Of a stretch of 64,000 bases of DNA, positions 18,876 through 26,867 are shown piece after piece. The position numbers and the translations under genes are program-made. The DNA is from Roseimicrobium sp. ORNL1. Its GTDB lineage: Bacteria > Verrucomicrobiota > Verrucomicrobiia > Verrucomicrobiales > Verrucomicrobiaceae. Under the pieces are notes generated by a model that saw nothing but the letters and a program-made list of their open reading frames with translations, did not search any database and was not told the DNA's origin. Within the stretch, counting starts at the first letter, position 1. Each line of letters starts with the position of its first letter. The DNA lies in the NCBI RefSeq assembly GCF_011044495.1, contig NZ_CP049143.1, positions 4,588,001-4,652,000 of the forward strand, given 5' to 3'.

Positions 18876-20437
18876 AGATCGTGCTTCATCAGGGTGGGAG
18901 GACTGGTATGACCATTACCATGTCCGTTGCCACCTGTCTGGGGTGAAAAAACATTGGGGATACCTGTAAGCACCCCTTGCATGCGGGAGAGGGGCTCCCC
19001 CACCACGATGCCGCCAGCTCCCACCGTGATCTCGCGGATGGTGCGCTCGTGATTGCCACTGCGCTTCTTGATCACGGAGATGGCCTGCTTCACCGCGCCC
19101 AGCTCCTCGAAGTAACGGAGCAGCACCACGGTGTCCGCCAGATAGGTGAGATCCACGGCAGTTTTCATCGGGCCTACCATCCCCTGTTGGGCCAGCACCA
19201 TGATGGTGACTATGCCCAACTGGTTCAGGTACGTCAGCATCTCATGCAGTTGGAGATTGAGAAAGCGCTCCTGCGACATGGCATTGAGATAGCCATTGAT
19301 GCTGTCCAGCACCAGCACGCGGATGTCTTCCTTCTCCACGGCATGCCGGATCAGGCTGGCCAGCTCCCCCGGCACGATCTCCGCAGGATTCACCTGCAGG
19401 AATCGGATCATGCCTGAATCGATATGCGGCTGGAGATCCATGCCGAGCTGGCTGGCACGATTCATCAAGGTACCAAGGGTTTCATCCAGGATAAAGCCCA
19501 GGCTCTTCTCCCCGCGCTCCGCGGCTGCCAGCATGAACTTCAGGGCCAGAGTGGATTTCCCCGTACCAGGCGGCCCCATGAACATGTTGCTGGTGCCACG
19601 GTCCAGGCCACCGCCGAACAAGGCATCCAGCTCCTTGATTCCGCTCGCCACCGCCTCCCGGTCGAATGGTTGGTGATGCTCAGAAGCCACCAGCCGGGGG
19701 AAGACTTCCATGCCTCCGGTATTCAACTGAAAGTCATGATTCCCCTCCCGGTACTTGGAGCCACGAATCTTCTGCACATTCAAGCAGCGACGGGCCACCC
19801 CGTACTCTGGGGAAGTGCGATAGAGGTGGATCACCCCGTGGGCGATGCTTTCGATGTGCAGATCATGCCGATCCTCCGTCCGGTCATCCAGAAACACCAC
19901 GGTGGTCTTCCTCCCCTGGAAGGTCTGCTTCAGTTCCAGGATCTGTCTCCGGTAGCGCAGGGCCGTTTCAGCGAGCATGCGCATCTCCGAGAGCGAATCA
20001 AAGACCATGCGGACGGGATTGACCCGATCCATCTCGGCAAGGATCCGGGCAGTCATCCGGTTGAGCTCCACTTCTGACGGGTGGAAAAAGGTGTTCGCTC
20101 CCGCAGGATCGGCTTGCTCCCGGATCGCGGAGAGATCCAGCACGTTAAGTCCGGAGAGGTCCCAGCCATGCGAGGCAGCCACCGCTTCGAGTTCCTCGCG
20201 CGTTTCCGAAAGCGTGATGTACAGACCGGTCTCACCGCATCGCACGCCTTCCAGCAAGTATTGAAGCCCCAGAGTCGTCTTCCCCACGCCGGGGTCCCCC
20301 TGCACCAGATAAACGCGGTTCGCCGGGAGGCCACCATTGAGGATATCGTCAAGCCCCGCCACACCCGTGGCGCTGCGTTGTAAAGATGCGCCAGACGCTT
20401 GGGGAGCTGCGGTGGGAGTCACTGATTTCGCAGTCAT
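18872..20437 (-). CDS. KaiC-like double RecA-domain ATPase
   Basis: The start is taken as the ATG at 20437 (521 residues); a TTG 33 bp upstream is possible. Two RecA/KaiC domains are present: the first has Walker A GDPGVGKTT (K53) and the strand VRMVFDSLSEMR; the second has GPPGTGKST (K294) and VLVLDSINGYL. Where cyanobacterial KaiC has the Ser431-Thr432 phosphorylation pair, this protein reads Thr-Tyr (DLTYLADTVVLL) by my alignment. No kaiA or kaiB is in the window. KaiC homologues outside cyanobacteria often sit beside signalling kinases and need not be clocks. The gene is followed by the coupled hybrid kinase. Confidence 0.88.
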   Translation of the reverse strand: MTAKSVTPTAAPQASGASLQRSATGVAGLDDILNGGLPANRVYLVQGDPGVGKTTLGLQYLLEGVRCGETGLYITLSETREELEAVAASHGWDLSGLNVLDLSAIREQADPAGANTFFHPSEVELNRMTARILAEMDRVNPVRMVFDSLSEMRMLAETALRYRRQILELKQTFQGRKTTVVFLDDRTEDRHDLHIESIAHGVIHLYRTSPEYGVARRCLNVQKIRGSKYREGNHDFQLNTGGMEVFPRLVASEHHQPFDREAVASGIKELDALFGGGLDRGTSNMFMGPPGTGKSTLALKFMLAAAERGEKSLGFILDETLGTLMNRASQLGMDLQPHIDSGMIRFLQVNPAEIVPGELASLIRHAVEKEDIRVLVLDSINGYLNAMSQERFLNLQLHEMLTYLNQLGIVTIMVLAQQGMVGPMKTAVDLTYLADTVVLLRYFEELGAVKQAISVIKKRSGNHERTIREITVGAGGIVVGEPLSRMQGVLTGIPNVFSPQTGGNGHGNGHTSPPTLMKHDL

Positions 20438-20732
20438 GGCTACTGAGGGTGTCTTGTTGGATGGGCTCAATTTGAATCACTAAGAAGTTGTTGGTGCAGC
20501 GGATGGTAAGCTCGCTCTACCTATGAAACGGGGAGTGAAGGAATCGCGGCCTCATGGACACGGATTTTTTCGATTCGGAATGGCCGGACGGGGTTTGGTT
20601 GGATGTATGCACCCGGAATTTTTCGTCAGGCGCGGCCTGGATGGCATGGACAAGTAGCAAATGGTTGCTTGAGCCGCCCACCCCTGCGACCTACATGCGC
20701 CCGCACATTCGTATCCTTCCACCACCCACCGC

Positions 20733-22505
20733 ATGCGCATCCCTCCCTTTCTCGCCGCCCTGGCTGCCGGTTTCGTACTGGTCTTCGCCTATCCCGGGTG
20801 GAATCTCAGCTGGATCGTGTGGCTGTGGATGCTGCCGCTGCTCTACGCGCTGTGGGGGTGGGACAATAAGGCTTCTGACTCGATCAAAGCAGAGGCCTCA
20901 ACTCCTGCCCCAGATCAAAAATCAAAAATCAAAAATCAAAAATCGCGCAGCCCCGCCTGGCGTGGATTCCGCCTCGCTTACCTGGCCGGGCTCGCCTTTT
21001 TCATCCCGAACCTGAACTGGGTGCGCCACTCCTCCCGTGTCATCAGCGGCGCGAGTGACAACACGTGGATCGGCTGGGGACCGGAACTCATGGGCATCGG
21101 CGCGGTGGTGGGACTCTCCCTCTACATCTCCCTCTACTGGGGCATCTGGGGTGCCTTTGCTGCTACCATTGGGAGGCCACGCATCAGCCCGGAGGGAAAC
21201 ACGACTTCGGGTGACACGGGCAAGCTCTTCAGCGTGTCGTTCGAATCACTGCGCTCCGCATTCCTCTGCGCAGCCGCGTGGGTGGCCTGCGAGTGGCTGC
21301 GCGGGATCGTCTTCACCGGCTTCGGCTGGAATGGACTCGGGGTGGCCCTCTGGAAGATGAAGATCCTGATCCAGGGTGCGGAGTTTGTGGGGGTGACGGG
21401 GCTGTCCTTCCTGCCTGTATTCGTGGCCTGCATCCTGTGGAATACCATCCTGCGCTTCCGCCAGGAGGTGCGCACCTCCCGCGTGCGGCCACATGCGGAC
21501 TTCTTCTGCGCCGTCGCGCTCATGCTGCTGAATGCGGGCTACGGCGCGCGGATGCTCATGGACCAGAAGCCGGCGTCCTCTCCCGAGGTCGTCCCGCTGC
21601 GGATCGCCCTCGTGCAGGGAAACATCGGCCAGCAGGAGAAATGGGATGGCCGGCGGCACATGGAGGTCAGCGAGAATATTTACAACCTCTACGGCAAGCT
21701 CACCGTGCAGGCGGTGATGCAGAACCCGGACGAGAAGCCTCACCTGGTCATCTGGCCGGAGAGCGCCCTGCCCTTTCCATTTCACGATCCAAACCACGTC
21801 GATTTCCTGAACGACATCCTCGGCATCTCCGACTTCTCGCTGCTGACGGGGGCGGACATCTTGATTCCCATGGAGCCCAATTACACGGGTGCTTCGCTCA
21901 TGCGGGGGAACTTCAACAACCACCAACTGCATCGCAAGGTCCACCTCGTCCCCTTTGGCGAGTACCTGCCGCTGCGGAATTTCCCCGGCATGAACGCGCT
22001 CCTCGGTGACGTGATCATGGGTGACTTCGCCAGTGGTCCCTCCACCGAGCCACTGAAGCTGGAGGAGCCCGCCGGTGTGCAACTCATCCCGCTCATCTGC
22101 TTCGAGGACACGGTGGGCCGCCTCGCACGGAAGTTCGTGCGCGAGGCGCCACAGCTTCTCGTGAACATGACAAACGACGGTTGGTTCCTCCACAGCGAAG
22201 AAAATGAGCAGCACCTCTCCAACGCCATCTTCCGCAGCATCGAACTCCGACGTCCCATGGTCCGCGCCTGCAATACCGGCGTGACTTGCTTCATTGATGA
22301 CAAAGGTCGCATCCCACCCGGCGCGATGATGTGGAATGAGAAGGACAGCTTCTTTTACAAGGGCGTGCTGAAGCAGACAGTGAACCTAGAGAAGAATCCA
22401 CCCATGACCGTGTATGCGAGGTTTGGAGATGCGTTCTCCATCGGCATGCTGGGGATCATGGGCGTGGCGATTGGGGTGGCAGTGGTGAGGCGGAGGAAGA
22501 AATAA
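20733..22505 (+). CDS. lnt: Apolipoprotein N-acyltransferase
   Basis: The 590-residue product adds the third acyl chain to the N-terminal Cys of lipoproteins in the inner membrane. It has N-terminal membrane helices and a carbon-nitrogen hydrolase domain with the catalytic triad E343 (VIWPESALPF), K402 (HRKVHLVPFGEYLP) and C456 (LICFEDTVGR), equivalent to E. coli E267, K335 and C387, plus the NMTNDGWF motif and a last membrane helix. The length exceeds the usual ~510. Part of the excess is a Lys/Gln/Ser insertion near residues 50-72 in the loop after the first two helices, encoded partly by a heptamer tandem repeat. The gene is monocistronic here, and a 211-bp structured repeat follows its stop. 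Confidence 0.92.
   Translation: MRIPPFLAALAAGFVLVFAYPGWNLSWIVWLWMLPLLYALWGWDNKASDSIKAEASTPAPDQKSKIKNQKSRSPAWRGFRLAYLAGLAFFIPNLNWVRHSSRVISGASDNTWIGWGPELMGIGAVVGLSLYISLYWGIWGAFAATIGRPRISPEGNTTSGDTGKLFSVSFESLRSAFLCAAAWVACEWLRGIVFTGFGWNGLGVALWKMKILIQGAEFVGVTGLSFLPVFVACILWNTILRFRQEVRTSRVRPHADFFCAVALMLLNAGYGARMLMDQKPASSPEVVPLRIALVQGNIGQQEKWDGRRHMEVSENIYNLYGKLTVQAVMQNPDEKPHLVIWPESALPFPFHDPNHVDFLNDILGISDFSLLTGADILIPMEPNYTGASLMRGNFNNHQLHRKVHLVPFGEYLPLRNFPGMNALLGDVIMGDFASGPSTEPLKLEEPAGVQLIPLICFEDTVGRLARKFVREAPQLLVNMTNDGWFLHSEENEQHLSNAIFRSIELRRPMVRACNTGVTCFIDDKGRIPPGAMMWNEKDSFFYKGVLKQTVNLEKNPPMTVYARFGDAFSIGMLGIMGVAIGVAVVRRRKK
20914..20944 (+). repeat. Heptamer tandem repeat inside lnt
   Basis: Four full copies plus three bases of the 7-mer ATCAAAA lie in frame within lnt and encode a KSKIKNQKS-type stretch. 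The unit length is not a multiple of three, so gain or loss of one unit would shift the frame. Confidence 0.85.
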
Positions 22506-22525
22506 GTAGGGAGATACACACGAAT

Positions 22526-22736
22526 GATCCAGACGCTGTGACGCGTAGCGTCCTTAGACTGCGCGCAGCCCTGCTGCCGCTTTCCAGAGTCCGCAGCCTG
22601 CTGCGGCGATGGTGGCATTCGCTTGCAGGGTGATGTGTCCAGAAGAGCTTGGCGACTTCGTCGCGGTGAAGCGTGCAGCAGGCTGCACTTTAGGAAAGCG
22701 GCAGCAGGGCTGCGCGCAGTCCAAGGCCTTCGGCAC
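22526..22736 (+). repeat. 211-bp structured repeat, copy 1
   Basis: It begins 20 bp after the lnt stop. A 30-bp stem pairs 22556-22585 with 22693-22722 (29 of 30 positions). Inside it a 12-bp stem pairs 22593-22604 with 22675-22686, and a small hairpin GCGAC-TTC-GTCGC lies in the apical part. The second copy, at 30497-30707, has the same length and about 17 differences by hand count. Weaker similarity continues ~35 bp further in both. The rest of the gap to 22922 holds only the short repeat at 22864-22903. Confidence 0.85.
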
Positions 22737-22863
22737 CAATTCCACATCCCTATCCTAACGTTCACCCCTCTTGCGAGACCATTCGGCACGTCCTTGGGCT
22801 GGTGCACCTATTGCGCGCTATTCCTTTGAAGTCTCATCAAGAGCCGCCCTCTCTCCAAAAACC

Positions 22864-22903
22864 CTCCGCGTTTCTGTGTCTCCGTGTCTCTGTGTTGAAT
22901 CCC
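22864..22903 (+). repeat. GTGTCTCCGTGTCTCTGTGTTGAATCCC dispersed repeat, single copy
   Basis: About 40 bp of CT/GT-rich sequence ending in CTGTGTTGAATCCC. It closely matches both arms of the inverted pair at 63440-63481 and 63549-63590, so the family has at least three members in this window. Confidence 0.7.
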
Positions 22904-22922
22904 ATGCACACACCCACCGCCC

Positions 22923-24374
22923 TCACAGCACCGGCATAAACAGCCGCGCAAAACCATCACGCAACCGCAGGAGCAACCCTGCATTGCGCAGTTCTTCGCG
23001 TGTCACAGGCTGGCAATCCTCCAGGCTCTTCACGAAGATGGCGTTCAGTTGACGGGCGAGGATGTCATCGAAGCACGCGACATTGAACTCAAAGTTCAAC
23101 CGCAAGCTGCGAGGATCCCAGTTGGTGCTGCCCACCAGGGACCACAGGCCATCGACGGTCATGAACTTGCTGTGATCGAAATGCCCGTCCGCTTCCAGGA
23201 TATGCACGCCGCGCTCAAGCATCTGCGGGTACAGGGTGCGCCCGGCCCAGCGGACGAGGGGGATGTTGTTGTTCTTCGGCGTGATGATGGTCACATCCAC
23301 CCCCCGCAAGGCCGCGGAGTTCAGTGCCCAGAGAATCGGCGCATCCGGTAGAAAGTAGGGCGTCATCACGCGAATCTCGCGCTTCGCGGCGCCGATGGCG
23401 GCAAAGATGACCTTCGGCATCAACTCGAAATCTTCATCCGGTCCATCCGGCACGCCGATGATGCCGACTTCACCGGCAGGCTCCAGTTCGGGGTACCAGA
23501 TCTCCCCTTTCAGCACCTCCCCGCAGCAAAAGGCCCAGTCCTCTGCGAACACGCGTTGGAGCTGGCGCACAGCAGGCCCCTCCACCTGGAAGTGGAGATC
23601 GATGACGGGATGCTTCGGATTCTGCGAAAGCATGTTTCCATCCCGGATGTTCATGCCGCCGGTGAAACCGGTGACGCCATCCACCACCATGACCTTGCGG
23701 TGGTTGCGCATGTTCATGCTGAACACCCGGAAGAAAAAGTGGCTGTGCATGAAGCTCTGGGCATTGATGCCGCGCCGCTTCAACGTGTGAATGATGGGCG
23801 GCCAGGAGTACATGGTGCCCATGTTGTCCACCAGCACGCGCACCTCCACGCCACGGTTCTTCGCCTTCTCCAGTTCATTGACGAACTCCATCCCGACACC
23901 CTTGGCCTCAAAGATGTAGCTGCAGAGGCTGATGCTGCGCCGGGCATTCCGGATGGCGGTGACCATGGCGAACATCGCCTCCTCACTCCGCAGCGGGATC
24001 ATGTGGTTTCCCACTGAGAAATTGTATCGCGAGAGTTTGCCGATGGCATCGGCGAGTTCCCCCAGCATCTTGAGTTCAGGCACTTCCTTTTCCGGGTTCA
24101 CCGGGCAGGCCTCCAGCACCGCCTGGCGTTCCACATCCGTCATTGCGCGGTACTTCTGCCCACGCCGCTGGATGCGGTTGATGCCAAACATTGCGTAGAA
24201 GATGGCGCCCAACAGCGGCACGAAGGCAATGATCACCGCCCAGAACGCCGCAATGCGACCATCCCGCTGACGCAGCAATACATGGCTCACCGCAAAGCCC
24301 ACGACACAAATATCGAGAATCAGCAGCAACCAGTGCCACACGGGGAAGACAGCCTTGTACAATTCAACGAACAT
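22923..24374 (-). CDS. cls: Cardiolipin synthase (two HKD motifs)
   Basis: From the ATG at 24374 the product has 483 residues, the normal length for bacterial Cls; an upstream GTG would add 39 unlike residues. Two N-terminal membrane helices (WHWLLLILDICVVGFAVSHV and AAFWAVIIAFVPLLGAIFYA) are followed by two phospholipase D domains with H225-R-K (HRKVMVVDG, then GFTGGMNIRDG) and H401-S-K (HSKFMTVDG, then GSTNWDPRS). The enzyme joins two phosphatidylglycerol molecules into cardiolipin at the inner membrane. The gene is convergent with lnt. Confidence 0.9.
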   Translation of the reverse strand: MFVELYKAVFPVWHWLLLILDICVVGFAVSHVLLRQRDGRIAAFWAVIIAFVPLLGAIFYAMFGINRIQRRGQKYRAMTDVERQAVLEACPVNPEKEVPELKMLGELADAIGKLSRYNFSVGNHMIPLRSEEAMFAMVTAIRNARRSISLCSYIFEAKGVGMEFVNELEKAKNRGVEVRVLVDNMGTMYSWPPIIHTLKRRGINAQSFMHSHFFFRVFSMNMRNHRKVMVVDGVTGFTGGMNIRDGNMLSQNPKHPVIDLHFQVEGPAVRQLQRVFAEDWAFCCGEVLKGEIWYPELEPAGEVGIIGVPDGPDEDFELMPKVIFAAIGAAKREIRVMTPYFLPDAPILWALNSAALRGVDVTIITPKNNNIPLVRWAGRTLYPQMLERGVHILEADGHFDHSKFMTVDGLWSLVGSTNWDPRSLRLNFEFNVACFDDILARQLNAIFVKSLEDCQPVTREELRNAGLLLRLRDGFARLFMPVL

Positions 24375-24527
24375 GCAGATGGAGCGAGAATGGAGAAAGC
24401 GCGGCAATGATGTCCCACGATGACGAGGACGCAACGAGAGAAGGAATCGAGTCAGGGGTGATGGTGCATTCAGGGAACCACTAATAGACACTAACGGACA
24501 CTAATTTAGGAGAAGGCTTCGTCGGAC

Positions 24528-24662
24528 GGACCGCTAATGGGCGCTAATCTTCGCTAAAAGAATGAGGGCTATGGGTACGGTTCGCCATCGCAGGCTCCGA
24601 CACATCACAGCACGTCTCCCATTCACCATCCATTAGCGAACATTAGCGCCTATTAGCGGTCC
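24528..24662. repeat. Imperfect inverted repeat with GCTAAT units
   Basis: Left arm 24528-24556 (GGACCGCTAATGGGCGCTAA at its start) pairs with right arm 24631-24662, which ends in GCGCCTATTAGCGGTCC, with a few mismatches. The loop is ~75 bp. It looks like a REP-type intergenic element. Confidence 0.65.
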
Positions 24663-24718
24663 CCATTTCCGCACCACCCCTCGCCACCCCAATCCATCTC
24701 AGCGCCTACCCTTTGGCG

Positions 24719-24744
24719 CCCTTTGCGTTCTTTTACGGCCATTC
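24719..24744 (-). repeat. Dispersed GAATGGCCG-AAAAGAACGCA repeat, copy B
   Basis: Read on the minus strand it is GAATGGCCGTAAAAGAACGC followed by AAAGGG, matching copy A at 1826-1860 except for a missing 9-bp GAGAACGCA unit and one base. Confidence 0.6.
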
Positions 24745-24780
24745 TTCATCCCGCCATTCACCTTTCCCTCCCCCTCTACT

Positions 24781-24801
24781 GCTTCGCTGCTTTGCGTTTC
24801 A
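24781..24801 (+). repeat. GCTTCGCTGCTTTGCGTTTC repeat, copy 1 of 3
   Basis: An identical ~20-mer occurs at 29666-29686 (same strand), and its first 19 bases at 49893-49911 (opposite strand). All three are intergenic. Confidence 0.65.
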
Positions 24802-24876
24802 ACTTTCCCGCCCTGAAATCCCTTTGCGCGTCACGTTCCCAGCGGTTAACGCTCCCACCCCCTTTGCTCGCTCCCC

Positions 24877-25677
24877 ATGAACCGCATCGACCAACGTTTC
24901 GCTGACCTCCGCGCCTCTGGAAAGAAGGCCTTCGTGGCCTATATCTGTGCAGGAGATCCGAACCTGGACACCATGCGCGACATCGTGCTCACACTGGAAA
25001 AGTGCGGGGTGGACATCATCGAGCTGGGCCTGCCCTTCAGCGACCCGCTGGCGGACGGCATCGTGAACCAGATGGCCGCCGACCGCGCCCTGCGCGCCGG
25101 GGCCTCAACGCCGAAGGTCATCGCGGCCATCAAGAAGCTCCGCACGGAAACACAAATCCCGATCGTGCTCTTCACCTACCTGAATCCGGTGTACACCTAC
25201 GGGTTCGAGGCCTTCCACCGCGACGCGGCCGCCGCCGGAGCGGATGGCGTCCTGATTCTGGACCTGCCGCCGGACGAGGCGTCTGAGAATGCCGAACTCG
25301 TGGGGGGCGAAGCGCTGAAGCGCATCCGCCTCATCGCGCCCACCACCCCGGCGGAGCGCATCCCCCTGCTCACCGCCCAGGCAGAGGGTTTCATTTATTA
25401 CGTTTCCCGCGAGGGGGTGACCGGCGCGCAGACCTCGCTGGCGACCGGCATCGAGGCCCAGGTCGCCCGCATCAAGGCCACCACGGAAACGCCTGTGGCC
25501 GTGGGCTTTGGCATTTCCACCCCAGAGCAGGCCGGGGCCGTGGCCGGCATGGCGGACGGCGTCGTGGTGGGCAGCGCCATCGTAAAGCTCATTGAACAAC
25601 ACGGCTCCGACAACGCCCTCACGGACAGGCTCGCCGCCTTCGTGAAACCTCTTGTCGATGCCGTGAAGTCCGTCTAG
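24877..25677 (+). CDS. trpA: Tryptophan synthase alpha chain
   Basis: A 266-residue TIM barrel of normal length. It cleaves indole-3-glycerol phosphate to indole and glyceraldehyde 3-phosphate. Catalytic E49 (IIELGLPFSDPLADG) and D60 fall at the same numbers as in the E. coli enzyme, and the signature AYICAGDPNLDTM and the phosphate loop (GFGISTPEQ, then DGVVVGSAIV) are present. The beta chain trpB is not adjacent in this window. dapF starts 18 bp after the stop, so the two are probably co-transcribed, joining tryptophan synthesis with the lysine/diaminopimelate genes that follow. Confidence 0.95.
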   Translation: MNRIDQRFADLRASGKKAFVAYICAGDPNLDTMRDIVLTLEKCGVDIIELGLPFSDPLADGIVNQMAADRALRAGASTPKVIAAIKKLRTETQIPIVLFTYLNPVYTYGFEAFHRDAAAAGADGVLILDLPPDEASENAELVGGEALKRIRLIAPTTPAERIPLLTAQAEGFIYYVSREGVTGAQTSLATGIEAQVARIKATTETPVAVGFGISTPEQAGAVAGMADGVVVGSAIVKLIEQHGSDNALTDRLAAFVKPLVDAVKSV

Positions 25678-25695
25678 CTTCTCCGCCCCTTTCCC

Positions 25696-26511
25696 ATGGC
25701 CACCACGCTCAAATTCTGGAAGATGAACGGCGCGGGCAATGACTTTGTCATGCTCGACAACCGCACTCAGTCCGTGCAAATCGACAACGCTACGATCGCC
25801 CGCCTGTGCGACCGGCATCGTGGCGTGGGTGCGGATGGCCTCCTGCTGGTGGAGCCCCCGACGGATGGCGGCGACTTCAAGATGCGCTACCACAACGCGG
25901 ACGGCGGCGAGGCCGAGATGTGCGGCAATGGCGCGCGCTGCTTCGCCCGCTATGTGAACCGTCTGCATGACGACAAGCTCGGCGGCCTGAAGTTTGAAAC
26001 GCTCGCGGGCATGATCTCCGCCGACTACCTCGGCGACCAGGTGCGCATCAACATGAGTCCGCCGCACAGCCTGAAGCTGAACCAGACCCTCCCCGTGGAA
26101 GGCGCGGAACTCACCGTCCACAGCGTGAATACCGGCGTGCCTCACGCGGTCGTCTTCGTGCAGGACCTCGAGAATACCAATGTGCGCGGCCTCGGCGCCG
26201 GCCTGCGATACCACACCGCCTTTGCCCCGAAGGGCACCAATGCGAATTTTGTGAAGGTCACCGGACCGAACAGCATCTCCATCCGCACGTATGAACGCGG
26301 CGTGGAGGATGAAACACTGGCCTGCGGCACTGGCATGGTGGCGTGCGCGCTGATTGCCCATGAGCTGCACGGCTTCACTTCGCCGGTGTCCGTGCTCGTG
26401 CGCGGCGGCGACACCTTGCAAATCGGGTTCGAGAAGACGGCGGATGGCTACCAGAACGTGACGCTTCACGGACCGGCGGACTTCGTCTTCGAAGGCACCG
26501 TGGAGGTTTAA
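25696..26511 (+). CDS. dapF: Diaminopimelate epimerase
   Basis: A 271-residue enzyme converting LL- to meso-diaminopimelate for lysine and peptidoglycan. The two catalytic cysteines are visible: C76 in NADGGEAEMCGNGARC and C210 in DETLACGTGMVACAL. The N-terminus FWKMNGAGNDFVMLDNR is the usual family start. It is followed 10 bp later by a small zinc-ribbon gene and then by dapA and dapB, forming a diaminopimelate-centred group. Confidence 0.95.
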   Translation: MATTLKFWKMNGAGNDFVMLDNRTQSVQIDNATIARLCDRHRGVGADGLLLVEPPTDGGDFKMRYHNADGGEAEMCGNGARCFARYVNRLHDDKLGGLKFETLAGMISADYLGDQVRINMSPPHSLKLNQTLPVEGAELTVHSVNTGVPHAVVFVQDLENTNVRGLGAGLRYHTAFAPKGTNANFVKVTGPNSISIRTYERGVEDETLACGTGMVACALIAHELHGFTSPVSVLVRGGDTLQIGFEKTADGYQNVTLHGPADFVFEGTVEV

Positions 26512-26521
26512 TTTTCGCGTC

Positions 26522-26791
26522 ATGACCAGCAGGCAATCCCTTAAGAAGGCGCACCGCATGGCGTGGCCGATTGTAATCGTGGGAATCGTGCTGATGGCAT
26601 CGGCTGAGATGAAATGGCTGCAAGGCGTGGGCATAGCCCTGCTTTTCGCTGGCATTCTCTGGGGAAAGTTCGCGGGCAAATGTGTGCATTGCCTGAAGCC
26701 TGCGGGCGCCTGGATGCACAGCGCCAGCCCGGGCGTGCAGTACTGCCCCTGCTGCGGCAAATCCCTCGATGCCGAGCACTCGGCTGCATGA
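26522..26791 (+). CDS. Small membrane protein with zinc-ribbon-like CxxC pair
   Basis: An 89-residue protein with two hydrophobic helices (MAWPIVIVGIVLMASAEM and GVGIALLFAGILWGKFAG) and then a four-Cys module: CVHC and, 20 residues on, CPCC. This should bind one zinc. It starts 10 bp after dapF and ends 76 bp before dapA, so it belongs to the same transcript by position. Family and role are unknown to me. Confidence 0.7.
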   Translation: MTSRQSLKKAHRMAWPIVIVGIVLMASAEMKWLQGVGIALLFAGILWGKFAGKCVHCLKPAGAWMHSASPGVQYCPCCGKSLDAEHSAA

Positions 26792-26867
26792 GCTGCTTCC
26801 AGCGCGCTTGCGCTGACGTATTCCCTCTCTCAAATAGACTTTCGTCAAAACACGTAAACTACACCCC

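Larger units (their letters stand above)
24375..24876. other. 502-bp divergent gap with several short repeats
   Basis: This gap separates cls (minus) from trpA (plus). It contains the CTAATGGGCGC-type inverted pair (24528-24662), the GAATGGCCG repeat (24719-24744, inverted) and the GCTTCGCTGC repeat (24781-24801). CTAA/TTAG words are unusually frequent from 24480 to 24660. I see no coding sequence with family similarity. Confidence 0.6.

Noticed and set aside
20471-20732. Small open frames upstream of lnt
   Set aside because: No Shine-Dalgarno, no recognisable domains and composition unlike genes. The gap is treated as promoter region.
25105-26760. 551-codon minus-strand open frame over trpA and dapF
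   Set aside because: It runs antisense to two certain genes and has shadow composition.
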